DNA from: Castor canadensis
Taxonomy: Eukaryota > Chordata > Mammalia > Rodentia > Castoridae
Length of the DNA: 64,000 nt
Assembly: GCF_047511655.1 (NCBI RefSeq)
Contig: NC_133390.1
Span: forward strand, 125,665,583 to 125,729,582
Direction: 5' to 3'
The notes beneath the pieces are model-generated. The model saw only the letters and a program-made list of their open reading frames with translations. It was not told the origin of the DNA and made no database searches. Of this stretch, positions 1-10,026 are shown one piece after another; within the stretch, counting starts at the first letter, position 1; each line of letters begins with the position of its first letter. Position numbers and translations under genes: made by a program.

Positions 1-180
1 AGCACATTTTAGCGGCTCCTCCTTGTCTCGGACCCAGTAGCTATTTTGGAAACTCTTAGAATCAACCCTTTATCAACCTTTGGAAAGATCCTTTCCCCTC
101 TATGTAGTTATTTCCAGCTGCCACATTTTCCTGTGCTCTGAGCACCAGCCACCAGCCATTGGGGAAGAGCACCTCTAACA
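1..180. other. unique sequence, no feature seen
   Basis: Mixed-composition DNA leading into the pyrimidine tract. No repeat family, ORF or RNA gene is recognisable. Confidence 0.5.
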
Positions 181-475
181 CCCTTCTTCTTCTCTTTCTC
201 CTTCTCCTCTTCTTCCTCCTTCCTTTCCTCCTCCTCCTCCTTCTTGTTCTTCTTCTTGTTCTTCTTTTCTTCTTCTTCCTTCTCCTCCTTCTCCTCCCTC
301 CTTCTCTTCCTTCTTCCTTCTCCTTCTCCCTCTTCCTTCTCCTTCTTCCTTCTTCCTTCTTCCTTCTCCTTCTCCTCCTTCTTCTCCTTTCTCCTTCCTC
401 CTCCTCCTCCTCCTCCTCCTCCTTCTTCTTCTTTTTCTTCTCCTTCTTCCTTCTCCTCCTTCCCCTTCTTCTTCT
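181..475 (+). repeat. 295-bp homopyrimidine tract (CTT/CCT/TTCC-rich)
   Basis: The plus strand is pure C/T from 181 to the first A at 476, except for two G residues at 246 and 258. It is a degenerate mix of TTC, TCC and TTCC units rather than one clean microsatellite. Low-complexity ORFs on both strands (Leu/Phe/Ser-rich on plus, Arg/Glu/Gly-rich on minus) are artefacts of this composition. Long polypurine:polypyrimidine tracts can form intramolecular triplexes (H-DNA); that is inference here. Confidence 0.95.
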
Positions 476-756
476 ACTTTGACAGCCCGGAGTCTTTTTT
501 TTTTTTTACATCCATTATGCCATACATTCATAGGAAATAACTAGATGCCTGAGCTCAAGCTCCTTCCTTTGTTCTCACAAAGTGGGCTTCTCTGGGTGGA
601 GCTAGCTAGAGCTTCAACTGAACCCAGGTTCCTTTCTGTTTGGCTTTCTTCTTTTTCTGATTATTTTCCTTCACCCATTTCAGGATGCTATCTCAGCTCT
701 TAGAGAGCTTAATATGCTCAACATGCACATTAATTCTTTTGGCAAGGAATCTTTAC
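476..756. other. unique sequence
   Basis: A T14-like run lies near 496; the rest is unremarkable. No gene or identifiable repeat. Confidence 0.5.
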
Positions 757-1618
757 CTGCGTGCTCATGTTTATTGCAGCACTATTCACAATAGCTAAGC
801 TATGGAAACAGCCAAGATGCCCCACCACTGATGAATGGATTAAGAAAATGTGGTATTTATATACAAATGGATTTTATTCAGCCATAAAGGAGAATGAAAT
901 TTTGTCATTTGCAGGTAAAGGGATGGAACTGGAGAACACAATCTTAAGTGAAGTTAGCCAGGTTCAGAAAGCCAAAGGCTACATGTTTTTTCTCATATGT
1001 GGAATATGTCCTAATACAAATACAGCAATATTATGAAAAACAGGTCACGCTAAGAGGAGGTCATATACGAGAGAAGGAGGGTAAAAGGAAGTTAAGAAGG
1101 TGAATATGGTGATGTAATTCCTATACAAGAATGAATATAGAATTTTTAATCTTGCTGAAATCACCATAAGAAGGGGACTAAAGTAGAAAGGAGAAAAATA
1201 GTGGAGATGAACCAATTCAGGTTATAATACATATATACATGGAAATGGCACAAGGAAACTCCCTGTATAGCTATCTTAAACAAACAAAAATGTCATGTTT
1301 TTAATAAAATTGGAGAACAAGAGACAGAACAGGTCTTGTCTGGTGAGGGTTGGTATCAGTGGAAAGCGGGGAGGCTGTGGGGAGAAGGTGTAGGAGGGTG
1401 ACTGTGGTGTGAATCTGTGTACACATGCATGTAAATGGAAAAATGAGACATGCTGAAACTATTCCAGGAATGGGAGGGTAGAGAATAAAGGAGAATGATA
1501 GAGAGAGTGAACTCTGACTATGATGTATTTGATATGTTGTAAGAACTATTGTAAATGCCACAATGTACCCCCAACACAACAATAAAAAAGAAAGACATGT
1601 AAAGAAAAAAGAAAAGAA
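757..1618 (+). mobile_element. LINE-1, 5'-truncated 3' end (ORF2 tail plus 3' UTR)
   Basis: It starts in the last ~80 codons of ORF2 and runs through a purine-rich 3' UTR to an AATAAA-like signal near 1581 and an A/G-rich tail. The same 3' UTR blocks recur in the copy at 38.9-39.85 kb, so the two belong to related subfamilies. A possible diverged target duplication is AATCTTTACCT (near 751) against AATCTTGCCT (near 1623). It is inactive: 5'-truncated, with indels. Confidence 0.9.
761..1036 (+). pseudogene. L1 ORF2 C-terminal remnant
   Basis: The reading frame carries the mammalian L1 ORF2p C-terminal signature (FIAALFTIAKLWKQP, then TTDEWIKKMWYLYT and ILSFAGK). This part lies beyond the reverse-transcriptase domain, near the cysteine-rich C-terminus. 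Endonuclease and RT domains are absent because the copy is 5'-truncated. Small compensating indels around YTNGFY, where related copies read YTMEFY, show decay. The first ATG of the frame is not a biological start. Confidence 0.9.
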
Positions 1619-1628
1619 AAGAAATCTT

Positions 1629-2191
1629 GCCTTTAACTTCCTTGTTCACAACAATGCCAAAGCATGCTAGGTAACATTGTACATATTTCCAGTTTTACCA
1701 TGGTAACATTTATAAGGCATTCCTTTTTGAATAGTACTTATTCCCTTAATATTACAGCATCATCCTTCTTGTAGATTCACATGTATGTAGCCAAAGGAAC
1801 AACTCCATGTTTACTAAAGGGCTTAGACTGCATGTATCAGGTTCTTTTCCTCTTTCCCTTTGCATTTGTCATTTTGCAAACTACTGGAAGATCATAGTTC
1901 CAGCAAAAAGGGTACCTCTAACTTTTCCCATGATTTTTTTATGTCCTCTCATCTTTGATTTCTTTGTTGTTGTATACATGATTTTGTAGATTACAGGACT
2001 ACTTGAACAATAGAATAGTTTCACAGTTTAATCTCCAAATCTAAAATGTTGGGAACCAAATTATACTCATGTCTTTTCACATCTGCTGTTTTTTTATCCT
2101 GAAATGGGTCAGATGTAGCTGTTCAGGGGTCTAGAAATACATTTCATTTGTTTCACATCAAATCAACCAGAGTTAGTTAGCAATACAAAGA
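1629..2191. other. unique sequence, no gene seen
   Basis: AT-rich unique DNA without long ORFs, RNA-gene motifs or repeats that I can name. Confidence 0.5.
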
Positions 2192-2406
2192 CAGGCAGCA
2201 GTTGCTAGGCACCAGTGGCTCACACCTGTAATCCTAGCTACTCAGGAGGCAGAGATCAGGAGGATCACAATTTGAAGCCAGCCTGGGTAAATAATTCTTG
2301 AGACCCTATAGGGTCATGAAAAACCCTTCACTGGTGGAATGGCTCAACCTGTAGGACCTGAGTTCAAGCCTCAGTACCACAAAAAATAAAAAATAGGCAA
2401 TAGTGA
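2192..2406 (+). mobile_element. B1-ID dimeric SINE with target duplication
   Basis: A B1-like left unit (GGCACCAGTGGCTCACACC, then the AATCCTAGCTACTCAGGAGG core) is followed by a degenerate ID/tRNA-like right unit (GGAATGGCTCAACCTGTAGG, then GAGTTCAAGCCTCAGTACC) and an A-rich tail. A diverged direct repeat flanks it: AGGCAGCAGTTG (2192-2203) and AGGCAATAGTGA (2395-2406). RNA polymerase III SINE, non-coding. Confidence 0.9.
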
Positions 2407-2478
2407 TTTGGTAGCACCCTCTTAGTTCCTCCTAAAATTGGTATTTCACAGGAGGATTTAAAATAGTGTTAAGGGCGC

Positions 2479-2785
2479 TGGTGCAGTCTGTGATCAGAAG
2501 ACTTCCAAATTCTTTGTGTCCTGTGGGACGAATCCACTGCAGGATGCATGGGTGTAAATGGAGTTTATTAAAAGTAGGGGAGAAAATAAAAATAAAAATA
2601 AAAGTAGGGGAGCATGGGGAGGCCCATGTGGTAGCCAGACAATGAGAGAGTGTGTTTTTCCTCTTCAGGTGCTTTTAAAACCTACGATAATCTATGGGAA
2701 GGGGAGAACCAGGTGATTCTCATCCAATAATCAATGAGAGGTGCAGCATATGGGTGGTTCCGGCCAGGTGAGGGGGCTCCTGAGC
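2479..2785 (-). mobile_element. LTR-like element, copy A
   Basis: About 300 bp matches copy B at 4560-4852. Read on the minus strand it has TTTTAAAA (2673-2680) as a TATA-like box and AATAAA (2564-2569) about 100 bp downstream, then a block ending in CA at 2479. This is the U3-R-U5 geometry of a retroviral LTR. The family is not recognised; a class I ERV is my guess. The upstream U3 boundary is uncertain because the two copies diverge beyond about 2785. A short AAAATA-type expansion lies at 2583-2602. Confidence 0.65.
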
Positions 2786-3744
2786 CAAAGCCTGGTTAAT
2801 CTAAAATGTAATGTTTTTCTTTGAGTTCTGAACATTCCCTAATTTTAGCCTATCTCAATAAGATCTGTTTAGTCCTTTGTGCTGCAGTTCTTTCAACAGG
2901 ACAGAGTTTCCAAAACTCAAAGGAAGACTCAGACCCTCAGCTATAAGAACTAAATCTGAAAAGGAAGTTTGGTGATCAAGATAAAAATTAACCTTCCTTT
3001 ATAGGGAGCCTGAATTCAAAAATGTCCTCACTTTTTCTAGTGAAAGAAAAATATTCACACAATTTTTCAACTTGGCCAAGATTAATAACTCATAATCTGA
3101 AGATATTGGCTTCTATTGAAGTGAGTATCAAGATTTATTGACCCATGGAGTAAATATTAACAGAGGTGAAACTAAGGTTAATAACAAACCTTAAGGGATA
3201 ATACATCTTCATATTTGCTGAAATGAAAAGTCAGCTCATATATTGCTCATACATACATTCAAAAACCTCTTTAACCAAAAAGCTCGGGAAATCTCTTTGC
3301 TGTGACAGACTGTTTAACTATATGGCTGAATTTCCATTTGTATTAACACTGTCTGGATAGTCGGGCCAACAGAAAAGCAAAACATTAATCACTTCCTCTG
3401 AGAATCACCAGCAGCCAATCAAACAACAGTTACTTATTTGCATATAAGATCTGATTGGAAGAGACTGATCCTAATCAACATGTCATTTTTTTCAATCTCA
3501 CTAATGTAGGCTGTGCAGTGATTTGATTAATCTTCAGACACCTAGTAAACCCATCTTTCCCCATATACAACATAGAAATATCCTAAACTACTAACTTCAT
3601 ATAAACTTAAATAAATATGCTCATTGCCATCAACAACAAATTTCACAAACTAGTGCTTATTAAGGGAATTTGTTTTAAAAATAAAATATATAAGTGTACA
3701 TGAGTAAGAGATTTTCTGGGTTGCGGTACTGGAAGATGACCAGT
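2786..3744. other. unique sequence with a regulatory-looking block
   Basis: No gene. The 3290-3540 stretch is non-repetitive and dense in homeobox/POU/CCAAT-type motifs (listed separately). The rest is AT-rich unique DNA. Confidence 0.45.
3290..3540. promoter_or_regulatory. candidate conserved non-coding element
   Basis: This unique block holds a perfect POU octamer ATTTGCAT (3436-3443), CCAAT/ATTGG motifs in both orientations (AGCCAATCA and GATTGG) and GATTAATC homeobox-type sites near 3525. Conservation cannot be tested from one sequence, so enhancer function is inference from motif density and absence of repeats. Confidence 0.25.
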
Positions 3745-3965
3745 ATTGGAATTCCGCCTCTACTATTTATTTTCCCTATGACAGTAGGCAAGTCACTTAA
3801 CTCCTCTGTGCCTCCTTTCCTCATCTGTAAAATAAGGATAACAATAGCACCTACATCATAAAGGTGGTTGTGATGATTAAGCAAGTAATGACATGTAAAG
3901 TGCTTTACTGTGTGCCCAGCACATAGTAAGACATACATGAGTATTTTAAAAGAAATCCTAGGGAT
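3745..3965 (-). mobile_element. MIR SINE
   Basis: Reverse complement of the MIR core is clear: GGCAAGTCACTTAACTCCTC, then CCTCATCTGTAAAATAAGG, then AAAGTGCTTT and CAGCACATAGTAAG. An ancient mammalian tRNA-derived SINE, without visible target duplications. Confidence 0.9.
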
Positions 3966-4559
3966 CATGTGGGCAAAAAGTCTCCAGTCCTTGTGAGCGT
4001 CTGACACATAGTTTTCTCATGGATAGCCTATACGGTTAAATAAGTATTGATGCTGATGTTTATTTACATTTAATTTTAGTTGTCAGTGCAGCGCTTAAAA
4101 TTCAGAAGAATTCCATGTGAAATAATCAGAATGCTTTTTAAAAAAAAAAACTTCAGAAGACATGTCCACAATGGACTTAAATTCTCAGACCAAAATTCAA
4201 GTGGTGGCAAGGGAAGACTGACTGACTTCTATAAAAAGGATGGTGCCTTTCCCCATTTCCACAGGAACCAGATTACTGTTTACCATAGTCACCACCCGTC
4301 TCGACTATCCCCTACAGTGGGGTTTAAGTGTTAACTGCCAGGAATTACCCCTGGCAGTTGAAATTGTTGTTTTCATTGTAGTACAACTTTTAAAAAGAAG
4401 TATTTATCCTCATACTGTATCTTTTTCCAGCATGAGAAAAAGTCCCAAAGTCTGAGAGGACAAATGTTTTAAGAAAGATGTGTGTCAAACATGGTGTTTT
4501 TACACACCAACAAAGTGCATCTGTAGCAAAGAACACAATCTAAGGCTGTTAACAGCCAC
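3966..4559. other. unique sequence
   Basis: No supported gene. Short ORFs here have no recognisable domain. Confidence 0.5.
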
Positions 4560-4852
4560 TGCTGTAGTCTAATCAAAAGACTTCCAAATTCTTTGTCCCG
4601 CTGGTAAGAATCCATGGCAGGACACATGGATGTAAATGGAGTTTATTAAAAGTTAGGGAAGGGAAATACAAAAGGGAGCATGATGGGCAAAGGTAAAAAT
4701 CTGCCAGCAGAGAGAGCGCGCTTTTCTTTTTCAGGTGCTTTAAAAATTTACACTAATCTAGGGAAAGGGAGGAACCAGGTGAATTCCATCCAATAATCCA
4801 TGAATGGGGAGCGCCACAGGCAGTGCCTGGCCAAGTGAGGGAGGTCTGGGCC
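4560..4852 (-). mobile_element. LTR-like element, copy B
   Basis: Same element as copy A in the same orientation. Shared blocks include AAGACTTCCAAATTCTTTG, GTAAATGGAGTTTATTAAAA, TCAGGTGCTTT and CATCCAATAATC. On the minus strand there is a TTTTTAAA TATA-like box (about 4739-4746) and AATAAA (4642-4647). The start TGCTGTAGTCTA matches TGGTGCAGTCTG of copy A, which fixes the shared boundary. Confidence 0.65.
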
Positions 4853-5695
4853 ATTCCTGGGCAACCTACATATGTGTCCCGATCTTTCCCTACTTCCAGT
4901 CTGCCACAGCTCCATTAGGAAAACAAACCGGAAGAAGAACCCTGACTGGGTGTGGAAAAAGTGCTGACAAAAAACTTGATAATCTGCAAAAGAGACTGGA
5001 GTTTCAACACAGTTGTCTTGTGAATGGGAAGAATGTAAGTGTGACACAGTAAGGTACATTTTTCCTATGTATGTAACCTACCTGCCTCTGTAGCTATTTG
5101 TATTTCTGACCCCCAATCTAAGCTGACTTACCATGGTATGAATGGAGAAGCTGAAGCCAGAGAAGCTAAGGCACCTGATAGTTGTAGTGCACTGAATAGA
5201 GGTAGAGATGAAGCTGCATCCTCACTTTTGGCTCCATTTCCTGTTGTTCTAATATACTCACAAATGCTTCCCAGCATGTGACCTGGTGACACTCAAAGTG
5301 AATTCACGTGATCATGTGAACTGAATCCCCCACTCCTCATCTTTTAATGAGGCCATTGAGGTCTGAGCTTCTGCCCCCCAGTTAGGAAACACTAATCCTT
5401 GTACTGAAATTCAAATATTCTAACTATTTCAAGATGGAATAAAATGCTTGATTACCTGGCTCATGGATCAACAGAACGCATAAATGAAGTTAACACTCAC
5501 CAAATACCTTAAGCACCAAGATGTTAAGAGTAGAAATCAAAAACAAACACTTAAACAAGAAATATACATTTGATGACATAAAATCTCATCATTTGCTAGA
5601 CAATTCTCCATTTTCTTTTTATAGTAAAAACCCTTTTCATCTCTTTTAAAGAAACTGCAGTAACACTTGACACGTCTTAGTTTACTTTAGCAAAT
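4853..5695. other. unique sequence
   Basis: May include an unmatched end of the LTR-like element up to about 4920. Otherwise no repeat, gene or RNA that I can support. Confidence 0.45.
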
Positions 5696-5697
5696 GT

Positions 5698-6072
5698 TAT
5701 CATTTGGATCTGAAACATCCCCCAAAGACTCATACGTTGAAAGTCTGGTCCCCAGCTGCTGGCACTGGGAGGTGATGGAAACTGGAGGTGGGGTCTACTA
5801 GGAGCAAGTAGGTCACTGGGAGCATGTCTTTGAAGGGCATAAGAGACCCCAGCCCCTTCCTTTATCTCTTCTCGCTCTCTTTCTCTTTCTCCTTCCTGGC
5901 AATAATGAGGTGATAAACTCTGCCTGCCTCAGTGCTCTGTGTCAGCCCATCCCAGAAACAAGGAAGTGGCTGTGAGCAGAAACTTCTGAAACTGTGAACT
6001 GCAACCATCTTTCCTACTTTGAAGTTGCTTTTGCTGGTATTTTGTCACAGTGATGGAAAGTTGACTAACACA
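5698..6072 (+). mobile_element. MaLR-type solo LTR
   Basis: Starts with a TTTGGATCTGAAACATCCCC block, has a GGAGGTGGGGTCTA motif and a CTTTGAAGGGCATAAGAGACC block. It ends CACAGTGATGGAAAGTTGAC then TAACACA, the typical 3' end of mammalian MaLR (ERVL-MaLR) LTRs. Exact subfamily is uncertain. Confidence 0.75.
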
Positions 6073-6519
6073 CCAATCCTTTGAATCACCTTGATTTTAT
6101 TTATTAACTCATTTTCTCTCAATTTCACGGGCCCACTGGTCAGATACCCTTAGAAAAACTGCAGATTACATGCTTGAAGCTATAAAAATAAAAGCTGGGA
6201 CAAACTTAAAAAACAAAAGAAAACTACTCCTTCCCTCAGACTGATAATGCACTTTATTGAAGCGAAAGACAACAAAACAAATCCCCACAATTATCCAACT
6301 AAGTACTTCTGTTTTAAATGCCCTTGGTGCTCCTCTCTCAGCCAATGGCTCACATAAAAAGGAAAGTAAATCTCTCATTCTGTTTCCTGTTACATTTTGG
6401 TGACATGGTTCCATTTTTTCTTTTTTTTTTTTGATGTTACTGATTTTGGCTTTATTCAATGTCCCTCCCTTCTTTCCCTCTTGCATGGTGAGTTCCACCC
6501 AGGCTGCTGCTCCAACCAT
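6073..6519. other. unique sequence
   Basis: A poly-T stretch at about 6415-6432. No gene or assignable repeat. Confidence 0.45.
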
Positions 6520-7132
6520 GTCCTCCACCCTGTCTGTCCTACCTCAAGTGCTCTTACCAGGGCCCTCATCACCTCAGTTCACCTGTTCCCTGATTCCTCC
6601 CTGCCTTCTGGTCCTCACTCTAGCTTCCTCAAATCTCATTTCTGTGTAACCTCCAAGAAATGGAGAATTCAGACATGGCCTTGTCCTGCCTGCAAAGCAC
6701 ATCCTTAGTTCTTGTTCCCCTAAGCCCTCCCTGATCTCCCTGCAGCCTGACCTCCCTGCAGCCTCTGGTCTTTCTTCTTTTGTCTCCAGCCTGTGGTCAT
6801 CCAACTACCCCTAGCTGCTTCTCTCCTCAGTGCCTTGCTGCTGTGGTCCCTCTGCCCAAAATGCCCACCAGGTGCTGATCTTTCTCCCCTCTCCCCAAGG
6901 TGAACTTTTGCCTATGCTGTAAGAAATCCCCACATCCTCTCAATGTTTGGCCAGCTGTGGCAGCAGATAGACCAGCTGCCCCTCCCAATGCTCCCTGTCA
7001 CATCTTTGGCACTCCCTCTTTCCTGTTTTCTGAGTCCCCTCTGTACATCTACCTCACATGCTGGGGCCAGGCTTGGCTCCTTGATTATTCCCAGAACCTA
7101 GTAGATCCTGAATGAATTTTGGTTGAATACAC
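6520..7132 (+). mobile_element. LINE-2 3' end
   Basis: A pyrimidine-rich, proline/serine-codon-like stretch ends in the L2 3' signature CCCAGAACCTAGTAGATCCT then GAATGAATTTTGGTTGAAT. An old, CR1-like LINE tail; no intact reading frame. Confidence 0.75.
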
Positions 7133-7140
7133 TGTAGATG

Positions 7141-7142
<2 letters not shown>

Positions 7143-7188
<46 letters not shown>
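7143..7188 (+). repeat. (TC)23 microsatellite
   Basis: Uninterrupted TC dinucleotides over 46 bp, directly downstream of the L2 3' end. Confidence 0.98.
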
Positions 7189-7190
<2 letters not shown>

Positions 7191-7789
7191 GGATTAAGGG
7201 CCTATATTGTTGAATTGATACACACACCTTCCCTGAAAAGAGCAAGGATTAAGGATTTAAAGAGCTGAGATAAAGGATGGGCAACTTTGAAGAGCAAAAA
7301 GAAATTGGAGGGTAAGATAAGGTTATTCACAGAAACAAAAACTAAGGCAAATAATCAAATGCCATGAAATGTGTAGTCAGTGACAGAAAGGGAGAAAGAA
7401 ATGGACATTTCTTGACCATTTTGAGCACTTAGACATGTAACTAAGAGCCAAATGTTTTAAGTGTGTTACCTTACTTTGGTATCTATGCAGTTCTTCTGAA
7501 GTAGATGCTATCCCCACCCCACCCCCACCACCCAAAATGAAAACAACCTGAAACAGCAAACATAATCTGCCCTGTGTAAACAGCTAATAAGAGATGAGGT
7601 CTGTGTGGTTCTCACATCAATGGTTTTTCTACCACATGACATGCTTTAAAGATACACATGAGAAATTTGGGCCTTTCTCAGTTCTGTCTGGGAACAAAGA
7701 GAAGGGACTGAACGGCAGTCACTATCTCCTGCAATCATCCTCATCATAGCGCTAGCAACCATATATACCGCTTAGAGTGATCTTGGCTT
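7189..7789. other. unique sequence
   Basis: A short CCCCACCC-rich patch at about 7512-7532. No gene seen. Confidence 0.5.
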
Positions 7790-7965
7790 TGTTGGAAGTA
7801 CTCTGGATATGCTCTTATTTAGTCCACATCACAGTTCTGTGAGCAATGATGTTGTGAGCCTCCATTTGACAGGTGGGCAAACTGAGGCATAGAGAATGTG
7901 TGGAACTGCCCAAAGCCACACAGATATTAGGTGGCAAATAAGACATTCAAAACCAAGAAATATGG
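7790..7965 (+). mobile_element. MIR SINE
   Basis: Matches the MIR central core in sense orientation: TTTGACAGGTGGGCAAACTG, then AGGCATAGAGAATG, then GCCCAAAGCCACACAGATAT. Diverged. Confidence 0.8.
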
Positions 7966-8870
7966 TGGCTGGGTGGGTGTCCTTAGCTATTCTGCCCCTA
8001 AATGTTCCATGGGGGACACAGAAAGGTAGTCAGACAAACCTAGAAGAAAAGAAATCTAGAAAGCACAAGGGCTTTTCCTAGACACTCTACAGCTTTTCAT
8101 TACAACTTTATGAAAAGAAAGTAGAGGTATACATTAGCACCTAAAAGACCTTCACAAAGCCTTCAATTTGAGGCTAAGTTAGATCCTGGAAGAAGGTTGA
8201 AAATCACACCATTATCAATGGAACTCCTATTTCCTACAGTTAAATGTGATAAATTGAGTTTTATTTCTGGAAAATCATTAGACTTAACAAAAGTACCAAA
8301 ATAATCACAAGTATCGATGCAAGGAACACTAATGTGAGCTTTTGTAAACATTTCTTATATTGAACACACTTAACCTGTTTGTTTCTCATGAGCTAGTCTC
8401 ACAGAAATTTGTTAAAAGAGGAATCAATGAAGTTTACAGTGAAACCACATTGTTTTCTCCAACGACCCCCTGTAGAAATCATAGGCACATGTCACTGCTC
8501 CAGGGATTTTAGACTTGAATTAAAAATAAGAGTGACTTGTCTCCAGAATTTTTATACTAATTCAGGAAAGGTTTGGCATAGTAGTTTCCATTCATCATCT
8601 TTCCAATGATCTCTTGCTCTTGTGTTTCCGTAAATCCTATGACAATGACTTTCACACAATTTGTCAGAATTGCCGTTCATGGGCAACTCATTCAGCACCT
8701 CTCCCTATCTCACAGGAAAGCTTTGTCCTTCTTTTAATGAACTGCTTGCCTATAAGCTCAAAAAAACAGAAAGAAAAAAGAATTGCCCTTCATTAAAATT
8801 ATTGACTAAACTGTTGGCTTTGTTTTTTAGGCTCCGATATATGTGAATAAAAATTCAGTCATTTTTATTA
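7966..8870. other. unique sequence
   Basis: No repeat or gene identified. AT-rich towards the L1 insertion site. Confidence 0.5.
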
Positions 8871-9660
8871 ATGTGACTCCATTCTTTTTTTTTTATTATT
8901 CATATGTGCATACAAGGCTTGGGTCATTTCTACCCCCTGCCCCCACCCCCTCCCTTACCACCCACTCCGCCCCCTCCCTCTCCCCCCCACCCCCTCATTA
9001 CCCAGAAGAAACTATTTTGCCCTTATTTCTAATTTTGTTGTAGAGAGAGTATAAGCAATAATAGGAAGGAACAAGGGTTTTTGCTGGTTGACATAAGGAT
9101 AGCTATACAGGGAGTTGACTCACATTAATTTCCTGTGCGTGTGTGTTGCCTTCTAGGTTAATTCTTTTTTATATCACCTTTTCTGTAGTTCCTGGTCCCC
9201 TTTTCCTATTGGCCTCAGTTGCTTTTAAGGTATCTGCTTTAGTTTCTCTGCGTTAAGGGCAACAAATGCTAGCTAATTTTTTAGGTGTCTTACCTATCCT
9301 CACCCCTCCCTTGTGTGCTCTCACTTTATCATGTGCTCAAAGTCCAATCCCCTTGTTGTGTTTGCCCTTGATCTAATGTCCACATATGAGGGAGAACATA
9401 CGATTTTTGGTCTTTTGGGCCAGGCTAACCTCACTCAGAATGATGTTCTCCAATTCCATCCATTTACCAGCGAATGATAACATTTCGTTCTTCTTCATGG
9501 CTGCATAGAATTCCATTGTGTATAGATACAAAGTTTTCTTAATCCATTCGTCAGTGGTGGGGCATCTTGGCTGTTTCCATAACTTGGCTATTGTGAATAG
9601 TGCCGCAATAAACATGGGTGTGCAGGTGCCTCTGGAGTAACCTGATGTGACACCATTCTT
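8871..9660 (-). mobile_element. young 5'-truncated LINE-1 with near-perfect target duplication
   Basis: The element occupies 8887-9644 on the minus strand. A short poly-T (poly-A tail on minus) at its left is followed by the C-rich 3' UTR segment (a G-rich tract on the L1 strand, about 8935-9000), the rest of the 3' UTR and the last ~80 codons of ORF2. Flanking direct repeats are ATGTGACTCCATTCTT (8871-8886) and ATGTGACACCATTCTT (9645-9660), 15 of 16 identical. This copy and the fragment at 46.4 kb share a 3' UTR distinct from the copies at 0.8 and 38.9 kb, so at least two L1 subfamilies are present. Confidence 0.95.
9373..9615 (-). pseudogene. L1 ORF2 C-terminal tail of the young copy
   Basis: An open frame of 80 codons carries the ORF2p C-terminal signature (FIAALFTIAKLWKQP, TTDEWIKK, YTMEFYAAMKKNEMLSFAGK). 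It has no internal stop, consistent with recent insertion. It lacks endonuclease and RT domains and cannot encode a functional protein. The annotated Met is internal to ORF2. Confidence 0.9.
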
Positions 9661-10001
9661 AAAGAATCTAAATAAAGCTGAAATCTAAAAAATCTGCATA
9701 TTGATTGTATACTTTAAAAACCCTCTGCTGCATTCAAATTTTGTTTTGAACAAAACGTTTCTGTTCAGAAAGCATTTTTCTCAAGTTATAGAATCCTCAA
9801 GAAGAAGAAAATGACAATTGATAAAGTTTCCTTCACAAGAATAATTCTTATCTAGTTCAAAGGCTTTCTGCACAAGTGGTGTATAAATCTGACAGTTTTG
9901 AAATTAGAACAGGTAAACCTGTTCGAAGTATCTAGCAATAGGAGATAAAACCAAAGAAGACACAGATGGATCTGAGATGCTTTCCTTCGATAAAAAATAC
10001 A
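9661..10001. other. unique sequence with a small palindrome
   Basis: Contains GAACAGGT-AA-ACCTGTTC at 9907-9924, a perfect 8-bp inverted repeat holding two CAGGT/ACCTG E-box-like half sites. No gene. Confidence 0.5.
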
Positions 10002-10026
10002 ACTCTCTCTCTCTCTCTCTCTCTCT
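10002..10026 (+). repeat. (CT)n microsatellite
   Basis: Twelve CT units. Confidence 0.95.

Noticed and set aside
159-540. Overlapping ORFs rich in Leu/Phe/Ser (plus) and Arg/Glu/Gly (minus)
   Set aside because: Pure artefact of the polypyrimidine tract.
2479-4852. A complete endogenous provirus between the two LTR-like copies
   Set aside because: The interval is only 1.8 kb, holds an older MIR and shows no gag/pol-like reading.
7143-7188. CRISPR-like or other spaced repeat array
   Set aside because: Simple dinucleotide microsatellite; no spacer structure exists anywhere in the window.
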